64,000 nucleotides of DNA from Paenibacillus allorhizosphaerae (GCF_910594985.1 NZ_CAJVCE010000006.1:1-64000), one strand, 5' to 3'; shown: positions 18,144 through 27,235, numbered from the stretch's first letter. Numbers and translations are program-made. The notes: generated by a model from the letters alone, not told the origin.

Positions 18144-18231
18144 TCCCGGCTACCTCCCTTTGCCGTCAATCAATGAAATGGATAAACCCGTCGTTGCGCG
18201 GAGTGATGCTTCATTGTCGAAGATGACGTTT

Positions 18232-19056
18232 TTACTCCATTTGCCCCGCGGCGGGAGTTACGTCACGGATCAGCGAGGAAAGGGATAGGCCGGACCCCAG
18301 CACGCCTTGTACGACCAACCGGGCCATCTCCGACGCCCCGTATTCGTTGAAATGGGTCAGATCGACGGAACCGTCCGGATAATTCGGGTATTCCCCGGGC
18401 TCCAGCATCATGAACAGCTTTTGGGTCGCCTTTTCGCCCAACCGTTCAAACAAACCTTTGGACTTCTCATGCAAGCGAATCACGGGAACATTTTTTTCCG
18501 CGCCTAACTGGATCATCGCTGCCGGGTAGTCGCCATGCGTCTGCTTGAGCCTCCCTTTCGCATCAAAGCTGCCGCGCTGCATGGGAGTAACCAACACAGG
18601 GATCGCCCCCTTCAAACGTGCGCCGTCGATATACTGGCTAAGATACGATATATAAGTCGTATACGGGTCCGTACCGACGTTAGGGTCCTTCGTCTTCTCG
18701 TCGTTATGGCCGAATTGTATGAAAAAAAAGTCGCCCGCCTTCAATTGGTCAAGAATCGGCTGCAATCGCCCTTCGTCGATAAAGCTTTTGGAGCTTCTGC
18801 CCGATGCCGCGTAATTATGAACCTGTACGCCGCTTGTAAAAAACGATTGCAGCTTTTGTCCCCAACCGGCAAGCGGAGCTCTGTCGGGAGAATAGCTCGC
18901 CACGGTGGAGTCTCCGGCCAAGTAAACGCCGATATTCGATTGATCCGATGCAGATCCGGCGCCCGCCTTGGCGGCAGTACAGCCAATCATGGCGCAAGGG
19001 GAGAGCAGCATGACAGCTGCCAGCAGGACCGTCCAGCCCTTCTTCGCCAAATCCAT
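18232..19056 (-). CDS. Rhamnogalacturonan acetylesterase (SGNH hydrolase, CE12-like), lipoprotein
   Basis: 274 residues from the ATG at 19056, which follows GGAAGGAGGA. The longer open frame to 19185 would run into the end of nagB and has no ribosome site. A hydrophobic signal ends in a possible lipobox (MIGC). SGNH blocks are clear: GDST with nucleophile Ser (~residue 46), FIQFGHNDEKT with the oxyanion Asn, and DLTHFNEYGA with catalytic Asp and His. It removes acetyl groups from galacturonate in rhamnogalacturonan so lyases can act. A promoter overlapped by the LacI operator lies directly upstream. Confidence 0.88.
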   Translation of the reverse strand: MDLAKKGWTVLLAAVMLLSPCAMIGCTAAKAGAGSASDQSNIGVYLAGDSTVASYSPDRAPLAGWGQKLQSFFTSGVQVHNYAASGRSSKSFIDEGRLQPILDQLKAGDFFFIQFGHNDEKTKDPNVGTDPYTTYISYLSQYIDGARLKGAIPVLVTPMQRGSFDAKGRLKQTHGDYPAAMIQLGAEKNVPVIRLHEKSKGLFERLGEKATQKLFMMLEPGEYPNYPDGSVDLTHFNEYGASEMARLVVQGVLGSGLSLSSLIRDVTPAAGQME

Positions 19057-19079
19057 TCCTCCTTCCGCAAATTTGTAAA

Positions 19080-19108
19080 ACAATATAGTAATCGATTTCT
19101 TTTGTAAA
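19080..19108 (-). promoter_or_regulatory. Promoter with LacI-type operator before the acetylesterase
   Basis: The 17-mer TATAGTAATCGATTTCT at 19084-19100 is identical to one at 21157-21173. On the minus strand it fills the spacer between TTTACA (19108-19103) and TATTGT (19085-19080), a 17-bp spacing. The core AATCGATT is a palindrome with central CG, the usual LacI-family geometry. Binding there would block RNA polymerase. Confidence 0.75.
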
Positions 19109-19121
19109 CCGAATGTTTCGA

Positions 19122-19868
19122 TTACACCGTTAAACGGCCTGAATCCACCGCAGACACCGAATCCTTGTCGAGATACAACGTCCATTGCGGATGGGTTTTC
19201 AAAATCGTGGAAGGAATTTGGTTCGTCACCTCATTCTCCTGCGTAAGCTTGATCGCGTTCGCTTTCACCTGGTACGGAACGCACGAGATGATAACGGCGC
19301 TTTTCAAAATTTGCCGGATGCTCATCGTAATCGCCTGCTTCGGGACTTCCTCGATCGAACGGAACCAGCCTTCGCCCACCTGCTGCCGTTTGCAGGACTC
19401 GGCGAGATCGACGACCAGATACGGCTCCTCGGTGTCAAAATCGGCCGGCGGATCGTTAAAAGCGACATGCGCGTTTTCCCCGATGCCGATCAAGGCAAGA
19501 TCAACCGGCGCTTCGTTCAAGCGGGCGTTCAACTGCTCGATGTTGCGGCGAATATCGCCTTCGCCGTTCACCAATTCGTAGCGGCCGACCGTAGCATGGG
19601 CGAGAAACCGTTCCTTCAAATATTTGCGGAAGCTGGCCGGGTGCGTCTCCGGCAAATCGACGTACTCATCGAGATGAAACATCTCCACCTTGCTCCAGTC
19701 TACATCCGCTTGAACGAAATGCTTCAAAAAATCGAGCTGCGACGCTCCCGTGGACAGCGTAAGCCGCGCTCTGCCGCGTTCCTTGATCGCGGCGCGCAGC
19801 ACTTCCGCCGCGTGCGCAGCCGCCGCCTTTCCGAGTTCGTCCGAGGTGTTCAGCACTTTTACTTCCAT
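19122..19868 (-). CDS. nagB: Glucosamine-6-phosphate deaminase-like protein
   Basis: 248 residues, the usual NagB length. Family motifs: LTLSTGASQLDFL (phosphate loop), MFHLDEY with the Asp equivalent to the catalytic Asp72 of E. coli NagB, and GIGENAHVAFNDP. In canonical enzymes that last motif is GxGxDGHIAFNEP. Here the residues equivalent to Asp141 and Glu148 read Asn and Asp, while His143 is kept. It would convert an amino-sugar phosphate to a ketose phosphate plus ammonia; the changed active site may mean a different hexosamine or an isomerase role. The ribosome site AAGGAGG is good. The gap to the upstream Gfo/Idh gene is 26 bp. Confidence 0.82.
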   Translation of the reverse strand: MEVKVLNTSDELGKAAAAHAAEVLRAAIKERGRARLTLSTGASQLDFLKHFVQADVDWSKVEMFHLDEYVDLPETHPASFRKYLKERFLAHATVGRYELVNGEGDIRRNIEQLNARLNEAPVDLALIGIGENAHVAFNDPPADFDTEEPYLVVDLAESCKRQQVGEGWFRSIEEVPKQAITMSIRQILKSAVIISCVPYQVKANAIKLTQENEVTNQIPSTILKTHPQWTLYLDKDSVSAVDSGRLTV

Positions 19869-19894
19869 TGTGTAATAGCCTCCTTAAGTGTCCT

Positions 19895-21133
19895 TTAGTG
19901 AATTAGCGTTGGTTTGGTCTGCAGCAGCTCGCGAATAACGACCGGTTTCTTCTCGGCGATCGACACATTCGCGGCCGCTCCGATCAGAAGCGACATCGCG
20001 CCTTCCCACGATCCAGCTTGCTGGCCGAGCGGATCTTCCAGATCGCCGGCGAAAATCATGCGGCGCAGCCGCTCGTCCCCGCCGCCGTGTCCGCCGCCCG
20101 CTTTGCGGACTTGAACCGTTGTCAGGTCTCCCTTGCGGTCAAATAGACGAATCGTGTTGTGAGACGTCCCCGAGAAAGGACCGCTGGCGAAGTCTTCCGC
20201 TTCCATCCTGCCCTTGCTGCCGACGAAAGCGATTCTCCAGCCTTCCATCGGGTTATACGTCGTCAAAGAATAGGAGAGCGAAGCGCCTTTCTCGTACTTG
20301 GCCTGGACGGTCATCGTATCATAGATATCGATTTCTTTTGCAAAGACACATTGATCGCGAATATACCCGTCCTCCGCTTCGGCCTGGAAATACAGCTGCT
20401 TGATCGTTTCATTGGCCGTAATGTCATAGTAAAAGTCGCATGTATGGCGATGTTCGCATGATTGACATCGTTCGCCGGAATGCGCTCCGTTCCGTCCATA
20501 AAACCGCAGATCGCCGAAGCCGTGCACCGTCTCCGGCACGTCGTCCAGCCACCAGTTGACGAGGTCGAAATGATGCGTCGACTTGTGTACCAATAAGCCC
20601 CCGCTGTTGCTCATGCGGCGGTGCCATCTGCGGAAATAGTCCGCGCCGTGCTTCGTGTCCAAAAACCATTCGAAATGGACGTTGTGGATATCGCCGACGA
20701 CTCCGGATGCGAGAAGCTCCTTGATTCGCACCATGTACGGGATAAACCGGCAGTTGAACGTCACGGTAACGCTGCGTCCCGTCTTCTTCTCCGCCGCGAA
20801 TATCGCGTTCATTTTGTCGGCATCGATCGTCAGCGGCTTCTCCGAAATGACGTCGCAGCCCGCTTCGAGCGCGCGGATGATGAACTCGTGATGATTGCGG
20901 TCGATCGTCGTCACGATGATCGTATCCGGCTGTGTCGACTTCAGCATGTTGTCGAAGTCGTCGAATACGGCGATTCCGCTGCCGCCGCATAGACGGCTCA
21001 TCGTCTCGGCCCGCTTCAAGTTGACGTCGCAGATGCCGACAAGCTTGGCGAACGCCCCCAGCTCGGAAACGAGCGGGCGGGCAAACATGCTGAGCGCCCG
21101 CACGCCGGCCCCAACGATTGCATAGCTTTTCAT
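19895..21133 (-). CDS. Gfo/Idh/MocA family oxidoreductase with a cysteine cluster
   Basis: 412 residues. It has a Rossmann motif YAIVGAGVRALSMF at the start, the signature Lys in ISEKPLTIDADKM (~residue 100), and SGGLLVHKSTHHFDLVNWWL in the second domain. Around residue 225 it carries GERCQSCEHRHTC, a CxxC-x5-C arrangement absent from most family members and able to hold a metal. The length exceeds the usual ~340. It is the first gene of a transcription unit with nagB, preceded by the LacI operator. The substrate is unknown; retaining NAD-dependent glycosidases (GH109-like) share this fold, which is one alternative. Confidence 0.85.
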   Translation of the reverse strand: MKSYAIVGAGVRALSMFARPLVSELGAFAKLVGICDVNLKRAETMSRLCGGSGIAVFDDFDNMLKSTQPDTIIVTTIDRNHHEFIIRALEAGCDVISEKPLTIDADKMNAIFAAEKKTGRSVTVTFNCRFIPYMVRIKELLASGVVGDIHNVHFEWFLDTKHGADYFRRWHRRMSNSGGLLVHKSTHHFDLVNWWLDDVPETVHGFGDLRFYGRNGAHSGERCQSCEHRHTCDFYYDITANETIKQLYFQAEAEDGYIRDQCVFAKEIDIYDTMTVQAKYEKGASLSYSLTTYNPMEGWRIAFVGSKGRMEAEDFASGPFSGTSHNTIRLFDRKGDLTTVQVRKAGGGHGGGDERLRRMIFAGDLEDPLGQQAGSWEGAMSLLIGAAANVSIAEKKPVVIRELLQTKPTLIH

Positions 21134-21154
21134 GCCTTCAGTCCTTTCTCATGA

Positions 21155-21173
21155 AGTATAGTAATCGATTTCT
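21155..21173 (-). promoter_or_regulatory. Operator and -10 box before Gfo/Idh-nagB
   Basis: TATAGTAATCGATTTCT at 21157-21173 is identical over 17 bases to the site at 19084. Read on the minus strand, it abuts a good -10 box TATACT (21160-21155), so the bound repressor would cover the promoter spacer. It is 22 bp upstream of the start codon. Confidence 0.75.
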
Positions 21174-21412
21174 ATCTGCAGGATAGCACATCGATCACCG
21201 ATTTGTCATCATAAAATTTTAAAAAAATGTAAACCTGCCTGTACCCTCGTCATTTGGCCGCGCACAGCCATTCCAAGACCAGGAGCTTCGCGGCGGTGCG
21301 GAGAATCCGGACCGTGCGAACCGGGAAATCCCGCTCTTGCCAGCCCGATTGCCGCTCAGACTTGGCCGCGCCTCGCAGAGCCGTAACACATTTGGGATTG
21401 GCATATGCCGAA

Positions 21413-21453
21413 CATAAGGGTTCCGCGTCTCCTTTCTACGCTGAACCCTTATG
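21413..21453. terminator. Hairpin directly after the LacI gene
   Basis: Arms 21413-21428 (CATAAGGGTTCCGCGT) and 21438-21453 (ACGCTGAACCCTTATG) pair with one mismatch over 16 bp, around a 9-base loop. It begins 3 bp past the LacI stop. It has no T-tract, so it may pause or protect transcripts rather than end them. The rest of 21180-21410 shows nothing recognisable. Confidence 0.6.
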
Positions 21454-21455
21454 CT

Positions 21456-22490
21456 TTACTTGATCGCCGCTACGGTGCTGCGTTCGACGAGTTTCGGCTG
21501 CAAGACGATGTCCATCTCCGCTTGCCCGCCTTTCATCAGCTCCATCAGCATGCTGTACGCCAGCTTCCCCATCTCGTAGCTCGGCTGATTGATCGTTGTC
21601 AGCGGCGGCGCGATCATTTGGCTGAAATCGATATTGTCGAATCCGATGACGGAAATGTGCTCCGGTATTTTCACTCCGTGCGCCGACAGCTCGCTGATCA
21701 CGCCGAAGGCGGTCATGTCGTTGCAAGCGAAGATGGCCGTCGGCAGTTCGCTCAGCTCCAGCAGCTGCCGCGTAAGCAGCTTGCCGTTCTCGAACTCGCC
21801 TCTCGTCTCGTCGCCTTCCGTCGGCTCCGATACTTTTACCAGCCCGTCCTCCACGGCTATGCCCGATTCCAGAAGCGCGTCGCGGTAGCCTTCAAAAATG
21901 CTCTGCCGGCTCGGCCGATCCATTGGCGCGGTAACGTAAGCGATACGGCGGTGACCTTGATCCGCCAAATATTTGGTCGCCATGTAGCCGCCCTTGCGGT
22001 AATCGAACTTGATCTGGAGGATATCCGGTAGGTCGATCGGCTGATCGATGGCGATCACCTTCAGTCCCAGCTTGATGAGCCGGGCCATTAACTTGCGATT
22101 GAACGAGATCGATGAAATGATGACCCCTTTTACCTGATTCTCGAACAGCTTTTCCAAATACTCGTCTTCCTGCTTCGGGTTTTGCAACGAGTTGCACAAA
22201 AAAACATGATAATTATTTCGACGCGCCACTTCTTCAATGCCGAGGACGACCGAGGAATAAAACGGATTGCTGATCGTCGGAACGATGACCCCGATCGTCG
22301 TGTTCGTATGCGTCTTCAGCTGTTTTCCGACCATGTTCGGAATGTAATCGTACTCCTCGGCCAGCTGTTCTATTTTTTGCCTCAGCTCGCTGCTTACCGG
22401 GTAGCTGCTCTTGCTGAGCACTCGCGAGACGGTAGCGGAAGACACGCCGGCGATCCGGGCGATATCATGGATAGTTACGCGTTTTTTCAT
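21456..22490 (-). CDS. LacI family transcriptional repressor
   Basis: 344 residues from the ATG at 22490; the frame is open to 22577, but that extension would cover the promoter. The N-terminus is the LacI DNA-binding domain (VTIHDIARIAGVSSATVSRVLS) with hinge helix. The ligand-binding domain runs from TIGVIVPTISNPFYSSVV to VERSTVAAIK and includes IPEHISVIGFDNIDFSQMIAPPLTTINQP. It heads the nagB/RGAE/PL10 locus. AATCGATT-centred sites lie before this gene itself, before Gfo/Idh-nagB and before the acetylesterase, so it is probably an autoregulated local repressor. The inducer may be an amino-sugar phosphate or a pectin fragment. Confidence 0.9.
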   Translation of the reverse strand: MKKRVTIHDIARIAGVSSATVSRVLSKSSYPVSSELRQKIEQLAEEYDYIPNMVGKQLKTHTNTTIGVIVPTISNPFYSSVVLGIEEVARRNNYHVFLCNSLQNPKQEDEYLEKLFENQVKGVIISSISFNRKLMARLIKLGLKVIAIDQPIDLPDILQIKFDYRKGGYMATKYLADQGHRRIAYVTAPMDRPSRQSIFEGYRDALLESGIAVEDGLVKVSEPTEGDETRGEFENGKLLTRQLLELSELPTAIFACNDMTAFGVISELSAHGVKIPEHISVIGFDNIDFSQMIAPPLTTINQPSYEMGKLAYSMLMELMKGGQAEMDIVLQPKLVERSTVAAIK

Positions 22491-22514
22491 AAGCAATGGC
22501 ACGATCCTTTTATG

Positions 22515-22529
22515 ATAGTAATCGATTGC
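22515..22529 (-). promoter_or_regulatory. Autoregulatory operator before the LacI gene
   Basis: ATAGTAATCGATTGC shares AGTAATCGATT with the two exact sites at 19084 and 21157. A related sequence (TATAGTAATATCATTG on the minus strand) follows within 25 bp, giving a possible second half. It lies 25 bp upstream of the chosen ATG. Confidence 0.6.
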
Positions 22530-22761
22530 AGTAACAATGATATTACTATAGCAAATAATGCGCACCTGTGAAAGCAACGACGCTAAAACGCCCTATGGAA
22601 CGGCCGGGGACAGCCCGTCATACTACAATCAAATTTTTGTTATATTATCAAAAAAAAATATTTATTTATAAATTTTATTTAATGATACATTTCGAACCAT
22701 ATCTGAAATATTCGTGCTAAAATCGTCATAAAGTCATGATGAACAAAGGAGGTGAATATCG

Positions 22762-23175
22762 TTGGGAGTTAAATTAATTAAGATTGCATCCGTTTATTTT
22801 GTGATCGGCGTCTTGTTCGGCATGTTCATGTCCATCGCGCATAAATTTGAGTTCGCCTCGGTACATGCGCACATTAATTTATTGGGTTGGGTATCGTTAG
22901 CGCTTACAGGATTCGTGTATCACTCGTTCCCGAAGGCGGCCGAATCGAAGCTTGGCAAAACGCATTTCTGGTTACATAACATCGGTCTTCCCATCATGAT
23001 GATCGGACTTATCATTCTGGTCAGCGGCGGGGGAAATACGGAGCCGGTCATTGCCGTCGGCGGCGTTCTGGTCACGGTTGCCGTCATTGTATTTCTCGTG
23101 AACGTGTTCAAAAATGTCGGCGACTCCAAAACTCAGAAGCAATCCGTCTCGCAAAATAAGTCGAGTTCGTTGTAA
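22762..23175 (+). CDS. Small haem-copper-oxidase-like membrane protein
   Basis: 137 residues with four membrane segments and a polar tail. The motif HAHINLLGWVSLALTGFVYH (~residues 35-54) is like the helix carrying haem ligands in cytochrome c oxidase subunit I. Short stand-alone proteins of this kind are common in Bacillota and are often named cytochrome c oxidase-like. The start is TTG after AAAGGAGGTGAATATC. It is monocistronic with its own terminator. It may bind haem or sense a gas; the function is unproven. Confidence 0.65.
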   Translation: MGVKLIKIASVYFVIGVLFGMFMSIAHKFEFASVHAHINLLGWVSLALTGFVYHSFPKAAESKLGKTHFWLHNIGLPIMMIGLIILVSGGGNTEPVIAVGGVLVTVAVIVFLVNVFKNVGDSKTQKQSVSQNKSSSL

Positions 23176-23232
23176 AGGTGCAAGACCGCCTTCAGTTATC
23201 CGCCGCATGATACATATTGTTACAACGCGTGA

Positions 23233-23263
23233 AAGACGGGCATTCCTCGATGCTCGTCTTTTT
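23233..23263 (+). terminator. Terminator after the haem-copper-like gene
   Basis: 11-bp stem AAGACGGGCAT / ATGCTCGTCTT with one G-U pair, loop TCCTCG, followed by TTTTT. Confidence 0.85.
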
Positions 23264-23297
23264 CGTGTCGAATTGTCACGAATTTTATATGGCGCAT

Positions 23298-24144
<847 letters not shown>

Positions 24145-24176
24145 CGGAAAAAATATAATGTGAAAGGAACTTTCCC

Positions 24177-25505
24177 ATGTCCGCTCCAAATCAACCGCCT
24201 TTACGCCGCTTTTCCCTCGGCTTGCAGCATGTGCTCGCCATGTATGCAGGAGCCGTCATCGTGCCGCTGATCGTAGGCGGCGCGCTCAAGCTGACTCCGC
24301 AGCAGCTCGGCTATCTCGTTTCGATCGACCTGCTTACTTGCGGCATCGCCACGCTGCTTCAAGTATGGACGAACCGTTTCTTCGGCATCGGCTTGCCGGT
24401 CATTCTCGGCTGTACGTTTACCGCCGTCGGCCCGATGATCGCCATCGGCGGCGAATACGGCATTTCGGCCGTCTACGGTGCGATTATCGTCGCCGGTATA
24501 TTCGTCGTTATTTTTGCCGGATTGTTCGGCAAGCTGATCCGCTTTTTCCCTCCGGTCGTTACAGGCACCGTCGTTACGATCATCGGGGTGACGTTAATTC
24601 CCGTATCGCTCAACGACATGGGCGGCGGGCAAGGCAGCCCGGATTTCGGCGCTCCGTCGAATTTGCTGCTCGCTTTCGGCGTACTCGCCCTCATCATTGT
24701 CATGAACCGGTTGTTCACCGGCTTTTGGCGGGCGATCTCGATACTTCTCGGCCTGATCATCGGTACGATCATCGCAGCCTTCATGGGCAAAGTATCGTTC
24801 GCTTCCGTTGGCGAAGCTTCCTGGTTTCATATGGTTCAGCCGTTCTACTTCGGCGCACCGACGTTTAACGCTTCCGCCATCATCACGATGGTTCTCGTAG
24901 CGGTTGTCAGCTTGGTCGAATCGACGGGCGTCTTCTTCGCCCTCGGCAAAATGGTCGACCGTGACATCCGCTCGGAAGATTTGGCCCGCGGCTACCGTGC
25001 GGAGGGACTAGCCATCGTCCTCGGCGGTTTGTTCAATGCGTTCCCTTATACGACGTACTCGCAGAACGTGGGACTGCTGCAAATGAGCAACGTGAAAACC
25101 CGCGACGTCATTATTACGGCAGGCGGCATCTTGGTCGTCCTCGGCTTGATCCCGAAAGTAGCGGCCATGACGACGATCATTCCCGCACCGGTGCTCGGCG
25201 GCGCTTCGATCGCCATGTTCGGCATGGTCGTATCCTCGGGCATCCGGATGCTCGGCTCGCAAGTAGACCTCAACCGGCACGAGAATTTGCTGATCATCGC
25301 TTGCTCCGTCGGCATGGGTCTCGGCGTAACGGTTGTTCCGCAGCTGTTCGACCGACTGCCGCAAATGGTGCAAATTTTGACTGACAACGGCATTGTTGCC
25401 GGCAGCATTACGGCGATCGTATTGAACCTCGTGTTCAATGTTGGACGCAAGCAGGACGCCGGTGCCGCCGTTCATGAATCCGCAGCCGTCAAGAAAGCGG
25501 GATAG
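24177..25505 (+). CDS. pbuX: Xanthine permease, NCS2 family
   Basis: 442 residues with about 14 membrane segments. NCS2 (nucleobase:cation symporter-2) signatures: LQHVLAMYAGAVIVPLIVG at the start, GLPVILGCTFTAVGPM, VVSLVESTGVFFALGKM (the substrate-binding region with the conserved Glu), and NAFPYTTYSQNVGLLQMSNVKTRDV. It takes up xanthine for Xpt. It is second in the guanine-riboswitch operon, followed by a strong terminator. Confidence 0.95.
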   Translation: MSAPNQPPLRRFSLGLQHVLAMYAGAVIVPLIVGGALKLTPQQLGYLVSIDLLTCGIATLLQVWTNRFFGIGLPVILGCTFTAVGPMIAIGGEYGISAVYGAIIVAGIFVVIFAGLFGKLIRFFPPVVTGTVVTIIGVTLIPVSLNDMGGGQGSPDFGAPSNLLLAFGVLALIIVMNRLFTGFWRAISILLGLIIGTIIAAFMGKVSFASVGEASWFHMVQPFYFGAPTFNASAIITMVLVAVVSLVESTGVFFALGKMVDRDIRSEDLARGYRAEGLAIVLGGLFNAFPYTTYSQNVGLLQMSNVKTRDVIITAGGILVVLGLIPKVAAMTTIIPAPVLGGASIAMFGMVVSSGIRMLGSQVDLNRHENLLIIACSVGMGLGVTVVPQLFDRLPQMVQILTDNGIVAGSITAIVLNLVFNVGRKQDAGAAVHESAAVKKAG

Positions 25506-25547
25506 CAACGCGAGGAACAGCAAATGGTCATTTCCTGATATAACACG

Positions 25548-25600
25548 AACCTCTATCGCAGACGCGCAAGTTTGAAGGCGCCTCGATAGAGGTTTTTTTT
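25548..25600 (+). terminator. Terminator of xpt-pbuX
   Basis: 11-bp perfect stem AACCTCTATCG / CGATAGAGGTT with an inner small hairpin, followed by eight T residues. Confidence 0.9.
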
Positions 25601-25712
25601 ACATTCCGGACGTAATCCGCATTGAACGCTTTCTATTTATTTTATAACGTATCCATATTCCAGCCGTTTATGAATTTAGTGTCTGCATGGCGATATCCGA
25701 TCAAATCCGGGT

Positions 25713-27026
25713 TTATACGTAAAATGGTTCCGAAGGAAACCGCCCCATGAATTGCTCGATTTCATCGCGAACGCGCTGCAATTCGGCTTCATTCTCCGCA
25801 TGACGGGTCGCTCGGATGATCCATTCCGCCACATTCGCCATATCCTGATCTTTCATCCCGATCGTCGTAATCGCCGGTGTCCCCAGCCGCACCCCTGACG
25901 GATACCACGGCTTCGTATCGCCGGGGATGGCGTTTTTGTTCGCTACGATGCCCGCCGTCTCCCATCGCTTCGCCAGCCAGTTTCCATTCTTCGCGCTAAG
26001 ACCGTTAGCGGAGCCGACGACATCCAGCAGCAGCAAATGATTGTCCGTTCGGCCGCCCATCAGTTTGAAGCCTTCCGCCTTGAGCATCTCCGACAGCAGT
26101 TTCGCGTTGCGCACCACTTGACCTGCATACAGCTTATAGTCCGGGCTCATCGCTTCTTTCAATGCAACCGCCATTGCCGCAATCGTATTCATGTGCGGCC
26201 CGCCTTGTAATCCGGGGAATACAGCCCGGTCGATCGCGGCGCCGTACGGTTTCTTGCAAACAATCAGACCGGCGCGCGGGCCGCGAAGAATTTTATGCGT
26301 TGTTGTCGTCACAATGTCCGCATGGGGAAACGGGTGCTCATGATAGCCCGTTACGCACAGGCCGCAGATATGGGCAATATCCGCCACCAACAGCGCACCG
26401 GTTTCCCGGGCGATTGCTCCCAATTGCCGGAAGCTGATTTGCAGCGGATAGGCCGTCGCGCCGCAAATAATCAGCTTGGGCGAATGCTGCTTCGCCAGGC
26501 GGCGAATTTCTTCATAATCGAGCTCATAGCTTTCGTTCAGACGATACTGCACGGCATTGTAATAATGCCCGGTAATATTCACGTTGTGCCCGTGCGTCAA
26601 ATGTCCGCCGTAATCAAGCGCCAGCCCGAGAAACGTATCGCCCGGCTTTAAAAAGGCGCTCAATACCGCGAGATTGGCCGGCGCGCCGCTCAGCGGCTGG
26701 ACGTTGGCGTGGTAATCGCCAGGATTAGGCGTGAACAGCTGCAGCGCGCGCCTGATGGCAAGGAGCTCCAATTCGTTCGTATGCTCCTGCCCCCGGTAAT
26801 ACCGGCCGCTCTGCTGCTCCTCACGACTGCCGTTCGACCATAAATACGGATAGCCTTCGGCATATTTGTTCGTGTAAGAAGTGGCTAGCGCAAGCTGCAC
26901 CGCCTTGGAGCTGTAATTTTCCGAAGGAATCAAGCTGAGCGTACGGCGCTGCCGCTGCGTTTCGGCCGATACCAGTGCGCCGACCTCCTGATCGTACTTC
27001 GTAAGATAGCGAACCGCGTTTTCCAT
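25713..27026 (-). CDS. glyA: Serine hydroxymethyltransferase (divergent paralogue)
   Basis: 437 residues, PLP fold type I. It makes glycine and 5,10-methylene-THF from serine and THF. Family motifs: LIPSENYSS, TNKYAEGYPY, ANVQPLSGAPANLAVLSA, DYGGHLTHGHNVN, ADIAHICGLCVTG, the PLP-Lys motif TTTTHKILRGPRAGL (canonical THKTLRGPRGG), FPGLQGGPHMNTIAA, and VRLGTPAITTIGM. It differs from the housekeeping enzyme by an insertion after the YAEGYP motif (WSNGSREEQQSGR) and several substitutions, so a second GlyA may exist elsewhere. It is preceded by a ZTP riboswitch and a consensus promoter, tying it to folate shortage. Confidence 0.9.
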   Translation of the reverse strand: MENAVRYLTKYDQEVGALVSAETQRQRRTLSLIPSENYSSKAVQLALATSYTNKYAEGYPYLWSNGSREEQQSGRYYRGQEHTNELELLAIRRALQLFTPNPGDYHANVQPLSGAPANLAVLSAFLKPGDTFLGLALDYGGHLTHGHNVNITGHYYNAVQYRLNESYELDYEEIRRLAKQHSPKLIICGATAYPLQISFRQLGAIARETGALLVADIAHICGLCVTGYHEHPFPHADIVTTTTHKILRGPRAGLIVCKKPYGAAIDRAVFPGLQGGPHMNTIAAMAVALKEAMSPDYKLYAGQVVRNAKLLSEMLKAEGFKLMGGRTDNHLLLLDVVGSANGLSAKNGNWLAKRWETAGIVANKNAIPGDTKPWYPSGVRLGTPAITTIGMKDQDMANVAEWIIRATRHAENEAELQRVRDEIEQFMGRFPSEPFYV

Positions 27027-27060
27027 ACCATCACTCCCGTTTTTATTGTTTAAGTAAAAA

Positions 27061-27167
27061 CAAAAAAGAGCACTTCATCTTTCGATAAAGTACTCGCCCA
27101 GGCGTTCGGCACTTGGATTCCGCGTGCTCCCCCATGGTTCCCCATGTTCCGCCAGTCACACACGGCT
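27061..27167 (-). promoter_or_regulatory. ZTP (pfl) riboswitch with intrinsic terminator upstream of glyA
   Basis: On the minus strand the leader reads GTGACTGGCGGAACATGG, then GGAACCATGGGGGAGC and, further on, ACGCCTGGGCGAG. These are the two conserved parts of the pfl motif, which binds ZTP/ZMP. The expression platform follows directly: GAGTACTTTATC (27095-27084) pairs with GATGAAGTGCTC (27079-27068, two G-U pairs) around GAAA, then TTTTTTG. The stem overlaps the CCTGGGCGAG pseudoknot side, so ligand binding should prevent termination and switch glyA on. Confidence 0.92.
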
Positions 27168-27182
27168 TTTTCACTTGTCACT

Positions 27183-27211
27183 ATAATATGGAATATTCTG
27201 AATATTGTCAA
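27183..27211 (-). promoter_or_regulatory. Sigma-A promoter of glyA
   Basis: TTGACA (27211-27206) and TATTAT (27188-27183) with exactly 17 bp between them, just upstream of the ZTP aptamer. Confidence 0.85.
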
Positions 27212-27235
27212 TCGCGGGCGACAAAAATAGGTATG

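Noticed and set aside
20316..20338. A further GATATCGATTTCTTTTG resembling the LacI operator
   Set aside because: It lies inside the Gfo/Idh coding sequence and lacks the AGTAATCGATT core, so it is probably chance.
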